A DNA stretch of 64,000 nucleotides, taken from positions 1,178,001 to 1,242,000 of the forward strand of contig OZ251461.1 of assembly GCA_965242575.1 (NCBI GenBank), in the 5' to 3' direction. Source of the stretch: JANQOH01 sp965242575. GTDB lineage: Bacteria; Pseudomonadota; Alphaproteobacteria; UBA7887. The notes beneath the pieces were generated by a model. That model did no database searches. It saw only the letters and a program-made list of their open reading frames with translations, and had not been told where the DNA came from. Position numbers and translations under genes: made by a program. This document shows, one piece after another, positions 1 to 7,839 of the stretch; position 1 is the stretch's first letter, and every line of letters begins with the position of its first letter.

Positions 1-785
1 CCGAGCGCGGCGAAGACAGCGGCCGCGCGCCGCTCCTCGCGGTCGAGGGCGGAATTCTCGACGACGGGGACCTCCCTGCCGTGGCGGCGGTCGCTGGCGA
101 GGACTCCGGCGGCGAAGACGCGGATGTTCATGACTCCGACGTCGGCGGCGCGGCAGGCGTCCAGCACGCCGGAGAAGTCGTGCCCCTCCCAGGCGGCGGG
201 CATCGTCCGCCCGGCGCTCGGGTTGAGCATGTTGCAATAGACCTGCGCGGTGTCGAACCGCCCGCTGGCGACGACCCGGCGGACGGCGGCGGCCTCGCCG
301 AGGCCGGTCACGCCGATGAACCGGACGAGGCCCTGCGCGCGCAGCCCGTCGAACGCGTCGGCGACGTCTCCCAGGACCCGGTCCGCCGCGACATGGCGCG
401 AATCGGTTTCGGCGGCGATGGGGTTGTGCAGTTGCAGGACGTCCACCGAATCGCGGCGCAAGCGCTCCAGGCTGCCGGCCAGGCTGCGTTCGATCTCCCC
501 GGCGGGGTCGGCGAGCGCGGCCGCGTCGAGCCGCGCCTTGGTGGCGACCCAGGGCGCGCAGTCGAAATTCCCCAACAGCCGGCCGAGCGTCCTTTCCGAT
601 TCCCCGTCGCCGTAGGACGGCGCGGTGTCGATCACATTAATCCCCGCCTCCAGCGCGCGGGCGAGCGCGGCGCGGCGGGTGTCTTCGTCGCGGTGGATGA
701 GGACGCCGCCCACCCAGCCGCCGCCGAAGGCGAGTTCGGACACCTCCAGCCCGGTGCGGCCCAGGCGGCGGCGTCGCAAGGTCAC
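1..785 (-). CDS. Aldo/keto reductase, 3' end cut by window edge
   Basis: NAD(P)H-dependent oxidoreductase of the aldo/keto reductase superfamily, a TIM barrel that reduces carbonyl groups; substrate unknown. Translating the minus strand from GTG at 785 gives an N-terminus with LGRTGLEVSELAFGGGW, then DTAPSYGDGESE carrying the Asp and catalytic Tyr, a VATKARL segment with the catalytic Lys, and VDVLQLHNP with the catalytic His, so the tetrad is intact. About 261 codons are present and the frame is open to base 1. The GTG start overlaps the RraA-like stop by four bases (GTGA), so the two are probably co-translated. Seen: motifs and overlap. Inferred: function and coupling. Confidence 0.88.
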   Translation of the reverse strand, partial: MTLRRRRLGRTGLEVSELAFGGGWVGGVLIHRDEDTRRAALARALEAGINVIDTAPSYGDGESERTLGRLLGNFDCAPWVATKARLDAAALADPAGEIERSLAGSLERLRRDSVDVLQLHNPIAAETDSRHVAADRVLGDVADAFDGLRAQGLVRFIGVTGLGEAAAVRRVVASGRFDTAQVYCNMLNPSAGRTMPAAWEGHDFSGVLDACRAADVGVMNIRVFAAGVLASDRRHGREVPVVENSALDREERRAAAVFAAL

Positions 786-1519
786 TCCTCCGTCCATTCG
801 GCGTAAGCGGCGAGCGTCGCGTCGTCGGGCGGGTAAGCGCCGAAGGTGGGATGGCCCGCGGCGATGCGCGACTGGATGAAACGCTCCAGGCGGTCCTGCT
901 CGGCGCCGTCGCGCGCGACCTCTTCGGCGAGGGCGCGGGGGACGACCACCGCGCCGTCGGCGTCGCCGACGAGGACGTCGCCGGGAAAGATCGCCGCGCC
1001 GCCGCAGGCGATAGGGCATTGCCGGTCGGCGGCGAACAGGGCGGCGATGCTCGCCGGCGCGGCCGCCCCGGCGCAGAAAACGGGGAAGTCCATCTCCGCC
1101 AGCGCCGCCGCGTCGCGCACCGCGCCGTCGGTCACCAGCGCCGCGACACCGCGCTTGCGGAGGCGCAGGGCGAGGATGTCGCCGAGGGTCCCCGCGCCCG
1201 CGTCGCCCATGGCGTCGACGACCAGCGCCCAGCCCGCCGGCGCCGCCTCGATGGCCGCGCGCTGCGGGTAGGCGCGGTCGGTCCACACTTCGGGAACCGC
1301 CTTGTCCTCGCGCGCCGGGATGTAGCGCAGGGTGTAGGCCGGGGCGGCGAACGGCGCCGCGGCACCGAGCGGCCGGACGCCGCGGAGGTAATGCGCGCGC
1401 AGGCCGCGTTTGAGCAGCTGCGTCGACACCGTCGCCGTCCCCGCGCCGCGCAGCGCGGCGAGGACCTCGGGCGCGGGCGGCGCGGGCGCGCCGCCGCCTA
1501 CCGGCTCCGTCTTCGACAC
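782..1519 (-). CDS. RraA-like protein (HMG/CHA aldolase family)
   Basis: 245 residues of the RraA/dimethylmenaquinone-methyltransferase-like fold. Members are class II pyruvate aldolases (4-hydroxy-4-methyl-2-oxoglutarate aldolase, oxaloacetate decarboxylase) or RNase E regulators. The diagnostic core is present: GDILALRLRKRG followed by VTDGAVRD, with the Arg-Asp pair of the active site, and a C-terminal GDVLVGDADGAVVVP strand. An N-terminal extension of about 25 residues is Pro/Ala-rich. It is upstream of and overlaps the aldo/keto reductase, which suggests a shared small-molecule catabolic role. A second RraA paralogue is at 36604-37254. The exact substrate cannot be told. Confidence 0.85.
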   Translation of the reverse strand: MSKTEPVGGGAPAPPAPEVLAALRGAGTATVSTQLLKRGLRAHYLRGVRPLGAAAPFAAPAYTLRYIPAREDKAVPEVWTDRAYPQRAAIEAAPAGWALVVDAMGDAGAGTLGDILALRLRKRGVAALVTDGAVRDAAALAEMDFPVFCAGAAAPASIAALFAADRQCPIACGGAAIFPGDVLVGDADGAVVVPRALAEEVARDGAEQDRLERFIQSRIAAGHPTFGAYPPDDATLAAYAEWTEE

Positions 1520-1584
1520 CGCCCGCCTCCCGCCCCGGTCTTCGCCGCCGCGAGGGTAGCGCGCAGCGCGCCCCGGCGCGAGGG

Positions 1585-2088
1585 TCAGCCGCGCCTGTAG
1601 AGCCCCATCAGGCTAGCTTTCTCCAGCGTGTTGAAATTGAGGGTGAAGCCGACGACGGCGGGCATCGTGTCGGCGTCGAGTCCCAGGCGCTCCCGCGACA
1701 CGGCGAAGAGGGTGAACAGGTAGCGGTGCGGATGGTCGCCCTCCGGCGGGCACGGGCCGCCATAGCCGGGCGCGCCGAAATCGGTGCGGGTCTGGAGCGC
1801 GCTGGAGGGCAACAGCAGCGCCGCCGGCGCGCCCGCGCCCTCCGGCAGCGAGTCGGCGGCGGCGGGGATGTCGACGACCAGCCAGTGCCAGAAGCCGCTG
1901 CCGGTCGGCGCGTCGGGGTCGTAACAGGTGAGCGCGAAGCTCTTCGTCCCCTCCGGCGCGCCGCGCCATGCGAGATGCGGCGAGACGTTGCCGCCGGCGC
2001 AGCCGAAGCCGTAAGCCTCGGAGAGCGCGTGCTTGTCGTCGAGATAGTCGCCGTCGGCGAAACTGTCGCTGGCGAGCGTGAGCGGCAT
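1585..2088 (-). CDS. YbhB/YbcL family PEBP-like protein
   Basis: 167 residues matching the bacterial phosphatidylethanolamine-binding-protein-like family (YbhB/YbcL). Visible motifs in order: NVSPHLAWRGAPEGTKSFAL, YDPDAPTGSGFWHWLV, IPAAADSLPEGAG, then GYGGPCPPEGDHPHRYLFTL. These form the conserved anion-binding pocket. There is no signal peptide, so a cytoplasmic location is expected. Biochemical function in bacteria is unsettled. Full length for the family, ATG start. Single gene between the RraA operon and the glycosyltransferase block. Confidence 0.9.
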   Translation of the reverse strand: MPLTLASDSFADGDYLDDKHALSEAYGFGCAGGNVSPHLAWRGAPEGTKSFALTCYDPDAPTGSGFWHWLVVDIPAAADSLPEGAGAPAALLLPSSALQTRTDFGAPGYGGPCPPEGDHPHRYLFTLFAVSRERLGLDADTMPAVVGFTLNFNTLEKASLMGLYRRG

Positions 2089-2196
2089 GGCGGAGCCTCG
2101 TCGTTCGTTGCCGGGGGCGCGGCCATGATGGCATGAATTCCGGCGGGCGCGCGATTCCGCGCCGTTCCGGGACGGGCGGAAGCCGGGCTCCGGGAG

Positions 2197-3780
2197 TTAC
2201 GGGGTTCGGGGGACGGCGCCCCGCCGCTCCCCGGCGACGCGGAGCACGAGTCCATCCGCCAGTTCCGCCGCCGGCTCCAGGCCGGGAAGCGCCCGGATCG
2301 ACGCCGTGTCCCATCCCAGGCGCCGGAGCCACGGCTTCTCCCCGGCGAACCAGACGACCCATGCCGCGACGCCCGGCGGACCGGCGAGGATCGGCGGCGG
2401 GAGGGAGGGGGAGGGAAGCATCCGCAGGCCGTCCCTCATGCCGGTCCGGACGTAGATCGCGTCCGGCATGTTGCTGTAAATACGCCCGCCGTCGATGTTG
2501 TCCTCCATCCATTGCATCGTTTCCGACTCCGTCCAGATTCGCGACGTGTAGGAGCGCCCCTCGCGCCAGCCGTGGACCAGCAGGTCGACCGACTTGTCGG
2601 CGGAGATCGCCACGAAGACGGCGAAGCATCCGGCCAGAACGTTTTTCGTTCCCCTGCGCAGGTCCGCCTTGTCCCACAGGACCACGGCGACGAACAGGGC
2701 GGAGACTTGCGCCGGAGCCACGTAGCGTCCATGGGCCGGGTCGGCCAGGTCGACGGTCGAACCCATGAACAGCAGCAGCGCGGAATACGCGGCGCAGAAC
2801 ACGGCCATGGTGACGAGGGAGGCGGATTCCAGGCGTTCGAGAAACCGCCCGACGCTCCGGCGGCGGAACGCCGCGGCCCAGCCCAACGGCGCCGCCAGGG
2901 CGAGCAGCGCGGCGTCGCCGAGCCGGACGGACGTTTCGGAAACGCGAAACAGCACGGAGCGGAAGGGCAGGATCTCCAGCTGCATGGTGTCCGCGAACAT
3001 CCGCAGGATCGCGAGCGGGGGGTGCGCGGAGACGCCGCGGGGCCCGGTGAGCGTCCCGGTCAGCGCGAGGTTGCGCCACAGCCACGCCGCCAGCGGGGGG
3101 ACGCTCAACGACAGGTATGCGCAGAGCGCGCCGAGCCGGGCCGCCGGCCTCCCCGGCGCCCACAGGAGGATGACGACCGCGCCGGTCGCCAGAACCGCAA
3201 CGCCCGTATATCGCGTCGCGACGCACAGGGCGGAGAAGACGCCGCACAAGACCAGCGTCCGCGTCCCGCCCTCGCGCTGGAGCCGATCGATTTGAACCAG
3301 CGCCAGCAGCGCGAACAGAAGGAACAAGGGGTCGGACAGCGCATATGACGACATATCGACCAGAAGTGGCGAAGCCAGGACCGCCGCCGTCCCGGCCAGT
3401 ACCGACCTCCGCGAGTCGCATTTGGAGTCCAGGAACCGCCCGAAGACGAACACGGTCGCGCCGAAGGCCGCCGCGTTGACGAACCGCGCGGCCGCGAGCG
3501 GTTCGAGCCCGGCGAGGCTTCCCAGGGCGAGCAGCGCCGGGAACAGCGGCGGCCACCAGGCCGGCGTGGAGCCGTAGAAGTCGACGAACCCCCTCCCCCG
3601 GGCGAGGTTTTCCGCCACGGAGAGGAACCTGGACTCGTCGGATCCCGCGCCGGCGCCCCAAACGGAGGTGGCGGCCAGCGCCGCGCCCGCCCCGAGCGCG
3701 CCGAGGCCGGCGAGCAGGAGCGTGAATCCGTCGCCGCCGAGTCGCGGCGGCCAGCGGTTTGCGTATGCGCGCGGCTTCAT
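2197..3780 (-). CDS. GT-C membrane glycosyltransferase, paralogue 1 (ArnT/PMT-like)
   Basis: 527-residue polytopic membrane protein resembling GT39/ArnT-type transferases, which move a sugar from a polyprenyl-phosphate carrier to an acceptor on the periplasmic face. After the first membrane segment comes a loop with SDESRFLSVAENLARGRGF, which has the acidic pair typical of the family, and then WWPPLFPALLALG. About ten hydrophobic segments follow, then a soluble C-terminal tail of about 120 residues. It is strikingly similar to the gene at 4213-5826, with near-identical blocks over most of the length, so the two are a recent tandem duplication. The GtrB-like gene at 7829 could supply the lipid-linked sugar. 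The acceptor is unknown. Confidence 0.78.
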   Translation of the reverse strand: MKPRAYANRWPPRLGGDGFTLLLAGLGALGAGAALAATSVWGAGAGSDESRFLSVAENLARGRGFVDFYGSTPAWWPPLFPALLALGSLAGLEPLAAARFVNAAAFGATVFVFGRFLDSKCDSRRSVLAGTAAVLASPLLVDMSSYALSDPLFLLFALLALVQIDRLQREGGTRTLVLCGVFSALCVATRYTGVAVLATGAVVILLWAPGRPAARLGALCAYLSLSVPPLAAWLWRNLALTGTLTGPRGVSAHPPLAILRMFADTMQLEILPFRSVLFRVSETSVRLGDAALLALAAPLGWAAAFRRRSVGRFLERLESASLVTMAVFCAAYSALLLFMGSTVDLADPAHGRYVAPAQVSALFVAVVLWDKADLRRGTKNVLAGCFAVFVAISADKSVDLLVHGWREGRSYTSRIWTESETMQWMEDNIDGGRIYSNMPDAIYVRTGMRDGLRMLPSPSLPPPILAGPPGVAAWVVWFAGEKPWLRRLGWDTASIRALPGLEPAAELADGLVLRVAGERRGAVPRTP

Positions 3781-3843
3781 CCCGCCGGTCCGTTCGCTTG
3801 CCCGCCGGATCGGCGTCCCGGCGCCCGTTTCGCATGTCCGCCC

Positions 3844-3868
3844 GGTTGCGGCAAGCGCGGCGCGCCGG
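3844..3868 (+). repeat. Upstream repeat R1 of glycosyltransferase block
   Basis: Short copy of a repeat that recurs upstream of each of the three glycosyltransferase genes. It starts GGTTGCGGCAAGCGCGGCGC and has longer copies at 5904-5970 and 7765-7839. R1 lies about 64 bases before the start of paralogue 1. The repeat marks the boundary of the duplicated unit and may carry shared regulatory sequence. Confidence 0.6.
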
Positions 3869-3880
3869 CTCGGGAGTCTC

Positions 3881-3937
3881 TCAGCCCTCGAACGGCCGGG
3901 GGACGGCGATCGAACGGTCGACGACGAATCCGGTCAC
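3881..3937 (-). pseudogene. vapC-like PIN toxin remnant (first 18 codons)
   Basis: A GTG overlaps the antitoxin stop (GTGA) and opens an 18-codon frame beginning VTGFVVDRSIAVP, ending at TGA. This matches the usual start of VapC PIN-domain toxins, where a hydrophobic strand ends in the first catalytic Asp followed by Ala/Thr-Ser. Position and overlap with an upstream Phd-type antitoxin are typical of a vapBC pair. The rest of the PIN domain is absent; the sequence runs into the flank of the neighbouring glycosyltransferase. I infer the toxin was deleted, perhaps when the glycosyltransferase gene was duplicated. Confidence 0.5.
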
Positions 3938-4173
3938 CGGCGGCCTTCGTCCCGCAGCGCCTTCCAGCCCGGCCCGCTCAACCGCAGTTTCTTGCGAAGG
4001 GCGCGCAGATCCGCGATCGCGCGCTCGGTTCGCGCCCGCTCCGACCGTTCGGCGGGAACGAGTCGAGCCACCGGGGCGCCGCGGCGGGTAATCGACGCTT
4101 CCTCCCCGCGCTCCGCCTCGCCGAGCAGCGCCGACAGACGGGTTTTCGCCTCGGACACTCCGACCTCGGTCAT
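3934..4173 (-). CDS. Phd/YefM-family antitoxin, apparently orphan
   Basis: 79 residues. The N-terminus MTEVGVSEAKTRLSALLGEA followed by GEEASITRRGAPVARLVP is the classic Phd/YefM DNA-binding fold (strand, Ser-Glu-Ala-Lys helix, then the ITRRGxPVA strand pair). The charged C-terminal half would bind the toxin. Such antitoxins repress their own promoter and neutralise the toxin. Here the downstream toxin is reduced to an 18-codon stub, so it is likely an orphan or relic. It lies between two near-identical glycosyltransferase genes. Confidence 0.82.
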   Translation of the reverse strand: MTEVGVSEAKTRLSALLGEAERGEEASITRRGAPVARLVPAERSERARTERAIADLRALRKKLRLSGPGWKALRDEGRR

Positions 4174-4212
4174 GACCGCCTCCGTCGTTCTCGACCGTTT
4201 CCGTGGACCGGC

Positions 4213-5826
4213 TTATCGGGAAAGCGGGTTCTCCGCAACCTCCGGCGGGGCCGCCGGGTTCGCCCCGCGCCCCTCCCCGGCGACGCGGAACACGAGTCCG
4301 TCCGCCAGCTCCGCCGCGGGCTCCAGGCCGGGAGCCGCCCGGATCGACTCCGTGTCCCATCCCAGGCGGCGGAGTTTCTCCCCGGTGAACCAGACGACCC
4401 ATGTCCCGGCGCCCGACTGCGCGGCGGGGAGCGGCGCCGGAGCCGCGCCGCCGCCGGGCGGGAGCATCTGCGGGCCGTCCTTCATGCCGGTCCGGACGTA
4501 GATCGCATCCGGCATGTTGCTGTAAATACGCCCGCCCGCGATGTTTTCTGCTATCCACCGTATCGTTTCCGACTCCATCCAGACACGCGACGTGTAGGAA
4601 TGGCCCTCGCGCCAGCCGCGGACCAGGCCGTCGGCCGACATGGCGGCGGACATCGCCACGAAGACGGCGAAGCATCCGGCCAGAACGTTTTTCGTTCTCC
4701 TTCGCAGGTCCGCCCTGTCCCACAGGACGACGACGATGAACAGGGCGCAGACTTGCGCCGGAGCCACGTAGCGCCCCCGGGCCGGGTCGGCCAGTTCGAC
4801 GGTCGAACCCGTGAACAGCAGCAACGCCGAATACGCGGCGAAGAACATGGCCATCGTGACGAGGGAGGCGGATTCCAGGCGTTCGAGGAACCGCCCGACG
4901 CTCCGGCGGCGGAACGCCATAATCCACCCCAACCCCGCCGCCAGGGCGAGCAGCGCGGCGTCGCCGAGCTGGACGGCCGTTTCGGAAACGCGAAACAGCA
5001 CGGAGCGGAAGGGCAGTATCTCCAGCTGCATGGTGTCCGCGAACATCCGCAGGATCGCGAACGGAGAATGCGCGGAGGCGAAGCGGGGCCCGGTGAGCGT
5101 CCCGGTGAGCGCGAGGTTGCGCCACAACCACGCCGCCAGCGGAGGGACGCTCAACGACAGGTATGCGCAAACCGCGCCGAGCCGGGCCGCCGGCCTCCCC
5201 GGCCCCCACAGGAGGATGACGACCGCGCCGGTCGCCAGAACGGAAAGCCCCATATATCTCGTCGAGACGCACAGGGCTGAGAAGACGCCGCACAGGACCA
5301 GCGCCCGCGCCCCGCCCTCGCGCTGGAACGCGTCGAGGCGATCCAACGCCAGCAGCGCGAACAGAAGGAACAAGGGGTCGGACAGCGCCTGCGACGACAT
5401 ATCGGTCAGGATCGGCGAAGCCAGGACCGCCGCCGTTCCGGCCAGTACCGACGTCCGCGAGCCGCACTTGGAGTCCAGGAACCGCCCGAAGACGAACACG
5501 GTCGCGCCGAAGACCGCCGCGTTGATGAACCGCGCGGCCGCGAGCGGCTCGATCCCGGCGAGGCCGGACAAGGCCAGCAGCGCCGGGAACAGCGGCGGCC
5601 AATAGGCCGTCGTGTATCCGTAGAAGTCGACGAAACCCCGCCCCGCGGCGAGGTTTTCCGCCATGAACAGATACATCGCCTCGTCGGAGCCCGCGCCAGC
5701 GCCGTAAACGGAGGTGGAGGCCAGCACCGCGCCCGCCCCCAGCGCGCCGAGGCCGGCGAGCAGGAACGCGAACCCGTCGTCGCCGAGGCGCGACAGCCAA
5801 ACGTTTGCGTGGTCGGTCCGCCTCAT
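4213..5826 (-). CDS. GT-C membrane glycosyltransferase, paralogue 2 (ArnT/PMT-like)
   Basis: 537 residues from the ATG at 5826, chosen because it aligns with the start of paralogue 1; the open frame continues upstream but reads as non-coding Arg/Pro-rich sequence. First-loop motif SDEAMYLFMAENLAAGRGF, then YWPPLFPALLALSG, many hydrophobic segments, and a C-terminal soluble tail ending in ENPLSR. Much of the protein matches paralogue 1 residue for residue, with divergence concentrated in the C-terminal tail and a few loops. Likely role: transfer of a polyprenyl-phosphate-linked sugar to a surface glycan. Acceptor and sugar unknown. Confidence 0.78.
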   Translation of the reverse strand: MRRTDHANVWLSRLGDDGFAFLLAGLGALGAGAVLASTSVYGAGAGSDEAMYLFMAENLAAGRGFVDFYGYTTAYWPPLFPALLALSGLAGIEPLAAARFINAAVFGATVFVFGRFLDSKCGSRTSVLAGTAAVLASPILTDMSSQALSDPLFLLFALLALDRLDAFQREGGARALVLCGVFSALCVSTRYMGLSVLATGAVVILLWGPGRPAARLGAVCAYLSLSVPPLAAWLWRNLALTGTLTGPRFASAHSPFAILRMFADTMQLEILPFRSVLFRVSETAVQLGDAALLALAAGLGWIMAFRRRSVGRFLERLESASLVTMAMFFAAYSALLLFTGSTVELADPARGRYVAPAQVCALFIVVVLWDRADLRRRTKNVLAGCFAVFVAMSAAMSADGLVRGWREGHSYTSRVWMESETIRWIAENIAGGRIYSNMPDAIYVRTGMKDGPQMLPPGGGAAPAPLPAAQSGAGTWVVWFTGEKLRRLGWDTESIRAAPGLEPAAELADGLVFRVAGEGRGANPAAPPEVAENPLSR

Positions 5827-5903
5827 CCCGCCGGTCCGTTCGCCTACCCGCCGGATCGACGGCCGGGCGCTCCGTTTCGCACGTTCGGCCGTTTCGCATG
5901 TTC

Positions 5904-5970
5904 GGCGGGTTGCGGCAACGGCGGCGCGCCGCGCGGACGGATATTCGGCGCCGGCGCGCATCGGAATCTG
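5904..5970 (+). repeat. Upstream repeat R2 of glycosyltransferase block
   Basis: Second copy of the block repeat, about 78 bases upstream of paralogue 2. It contains GGTTGCGGCAACGGCGGCGC and extends through a GCGCGGACGGAT-TTCGG stretch that also appears in R3 (7765-7839). It sits in the 220-base gap between paralogue 2 and the end of paralogue 3. Confidence 0.65.
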
Positions 5971-6046
5971 CGGACCCCGGCGCGGCGGTGGCGTCCCGCC
6001 CTCCGTCGACGACGGCCCCGTTCTCGACCGCTTCGGCGGACCGCGC

Positions 6047-7670
6047 CTACCGGGGAGGCGAGTCCTCCGCAACCTCCGGCGGGGGCGCCGGGTTCGCCGC
6101 CCGCCCCGCGCCCCGCCGCTCCCCGACGACGCGGAACACGACGCCGTCCGCCAGTTCGGCCACCGCCTCCAGATACGGCAGCCCGGCCAACTCCGCCGCC
6201 CCGTAGTTCAACTTGGGGTCGGCTACCCAGTCGTGAATCCAGACCACGAGAACTCCGTCCCGCGCCCGGTCGATCAGCGCCCGGGCATCCTCGAGGCCGG
6301 AAGGAAGACGGCGAAGCGGGAGGCGAACGTCCGCGTGGATGTACAGCGGCCATACCACATTGCCGATCATCGCCTCCGGATCTGCGGGCAAGACGCGAAT
6401 GAAGCGGACAACTTCGGACTCGGCCCACCTTCGTTTGGCGAATCCCCCGGTTCCCTCGGCGTTCGCATACGCGATCTCGTCCAAATTCACCGCGATGCGG
6501 TGAGCGGAGAAACCGATCATCGACGCGCAGACAACGGCCTTGAACCCCGTGACGGCGCCGGCCCTCCACGCCGGAAAGACGGCGCCCAGAACGTTTTTCT
6601 CGCGTTCGTGAAGAAAAATTCCATCGACGAGAAAAACGATACAGGACAGGACAGGAACGTAAACGGGCGCCAGATAGCGGGGCTGGACACCGTGTCCTGT
6701 CGTTTCCATGGAGAGAAGCAGCACGAGAACGACTACGTAGCATACGGAGAAAAACAGGAACACGAGAAACGAATTCCATTGCCAGGATTTCATGGCGGGA
6801 CCGCCGCCCGACAGGCGGCGGAGCGCCGCATACAGCAGCGCGATAATCGCGAATTTCACCGAAATATGGGGCGGCAATTCCATCATTATGTCGAACAAAT
6901 GGAAATCGCGATAATTCCTTTCTCCGGTCGGGGGCCTTCCTATGGAAACGTTGCGCAATACCCACAAACACACCGGAGTTAAAGAAACGAACGCGTAAAG
7001 AAGCGCACACTTTACCTTGTCGAAGATCGGCGCCCTGTAGCGAAGCGCCAGCATGAGAACCGCGAACACGGTAATCGTCACGCCGATATAGCGCGTAGAG
7101 CATGCGGCCGCGGCGAACGCCGCCGACCAGACAAGGCTTCGCCGCCGGTTCGTATCGAGGAATTTCACGAATTGCATGAGGGAAATCGACGTAAACAGTA
7201 TGAACACAGGCTCCGACAGCGCATAGGACGTCGACTTCGCCAGCGTGGTGGAAAGGGCGATCGACAAGGCGAACCACACGGCGAGAAAGCCGGATTCCAC
7301 CCGGTTTCGCATGTGCATTCCAACGGAAAAGACAATTAACGCGAGAACTATCGCATTGAACGGACCGGCGACGTCGTAAGGATCGAACAGCGATAGTCCC
7401 GCGCCCGCGAGCAGCATGGGGTAAAGAGGAGGCCAATGGACGTAGTCCCCCCCCCCATGTCATGGCGAAGCCGTTCCCCGCCAGGATATTCCGCGCCGTG
7501 TCGATATAATAGATCGTGTCCGTGGCCAGGCCGATCCCGTAGGTGGCTTCCCGCGCCAGAATCGACGCGCACGCGATGACGGAAACGACAATCAATGAAA
7601 CGGTAACGGTATCCGGTCGACCGTGAACGAACCTTCCGGTCATCGTGCGCAGCCCCCTCGAATTCGCCAT
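6047..7670 (-). pseudogene. GT-C membrane glycosyltransferase, paralogue 3, frame broken at a G10 tract (possibly phase-variable)
   Basis: Two minus-strand frames together encode one GT-C protein. The upstream part starts at ATG 7670 and carries a first membrane segment and ATDTIYYIDTARNILAGNGF. The downstream part (open from 7417) has many membrane segments and the same C-terminal tail style as its neighbours. The frames meet at a run of ten G (7447-7456). With nine G the protein would read through as GFAMTWGGDYVHWPPLYPML, matching the paralogues, at about 540 residues. As sequenced the product stops early. It is more diverged than copies 1 and 2. This may be a reversible slippage site, a true pseudogene or a sequencing error. 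Confidence 0.72.
7447..7456. repeat. Ten-base C/G homopolymer inside glycosyltransferase 3
   Basis: C10 on the plus strand, G10 in the coding strand, at the exact point where the reading frame of glycosyltransferase paralogue 3 shifts. One base fewer restores a full-length protein. Poly-G tracts in surface-modification genes are classic sites of slipped-strand phase variation. Confidence 0.85.
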
Positions 7671-7764
7671 CGCCGCCCCCCGGGAACCCGCCCGGCGACG
7701 GAGACCGCCGCCCCCGCCGCCCATGGGCGCGTTGGATTGACGGCGCCACCGGGGAGCGTAGAAT

Positions 7765-7839
7765 GTGCGGCGGGTTGCGGCAAGGGCGGCGCGCCGCCGC
7801 CGCGCGGACGGATGTTCGGTGCGAGCGCATGTCGGAATC
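7765..7839 (+). repeat. Upstream repeat R3 of glycosyltransferase block
   Basis: Third and longest copy of the block repeat, in the divergent region between glycosyltransferase 3 and the GtrB-like gene. It contains GGTTGCGGCAAGGGCGGCGC, GCGCGGACGGATGTTCGG and a terminal CGGAATC shared with R2. Its last bases overlap the start of the GtrB-like gene (ATG 7829). Confidence 0.65.

Noticed and set aside
81..806. 241-residue plus-strand open frame
   Set aside because: Antisense to the aldo/keto reductase, which shows all catalytic motifs; the plus frame has Gly/Ala/Asp-rich shadow composition.
1613..3835. 740-residue minus-strand open frame
   Set aside because: Arg/Pro/Ala-rich shadow of glycosyltransferase 1 and the PEBP gene; no domain recognisable.
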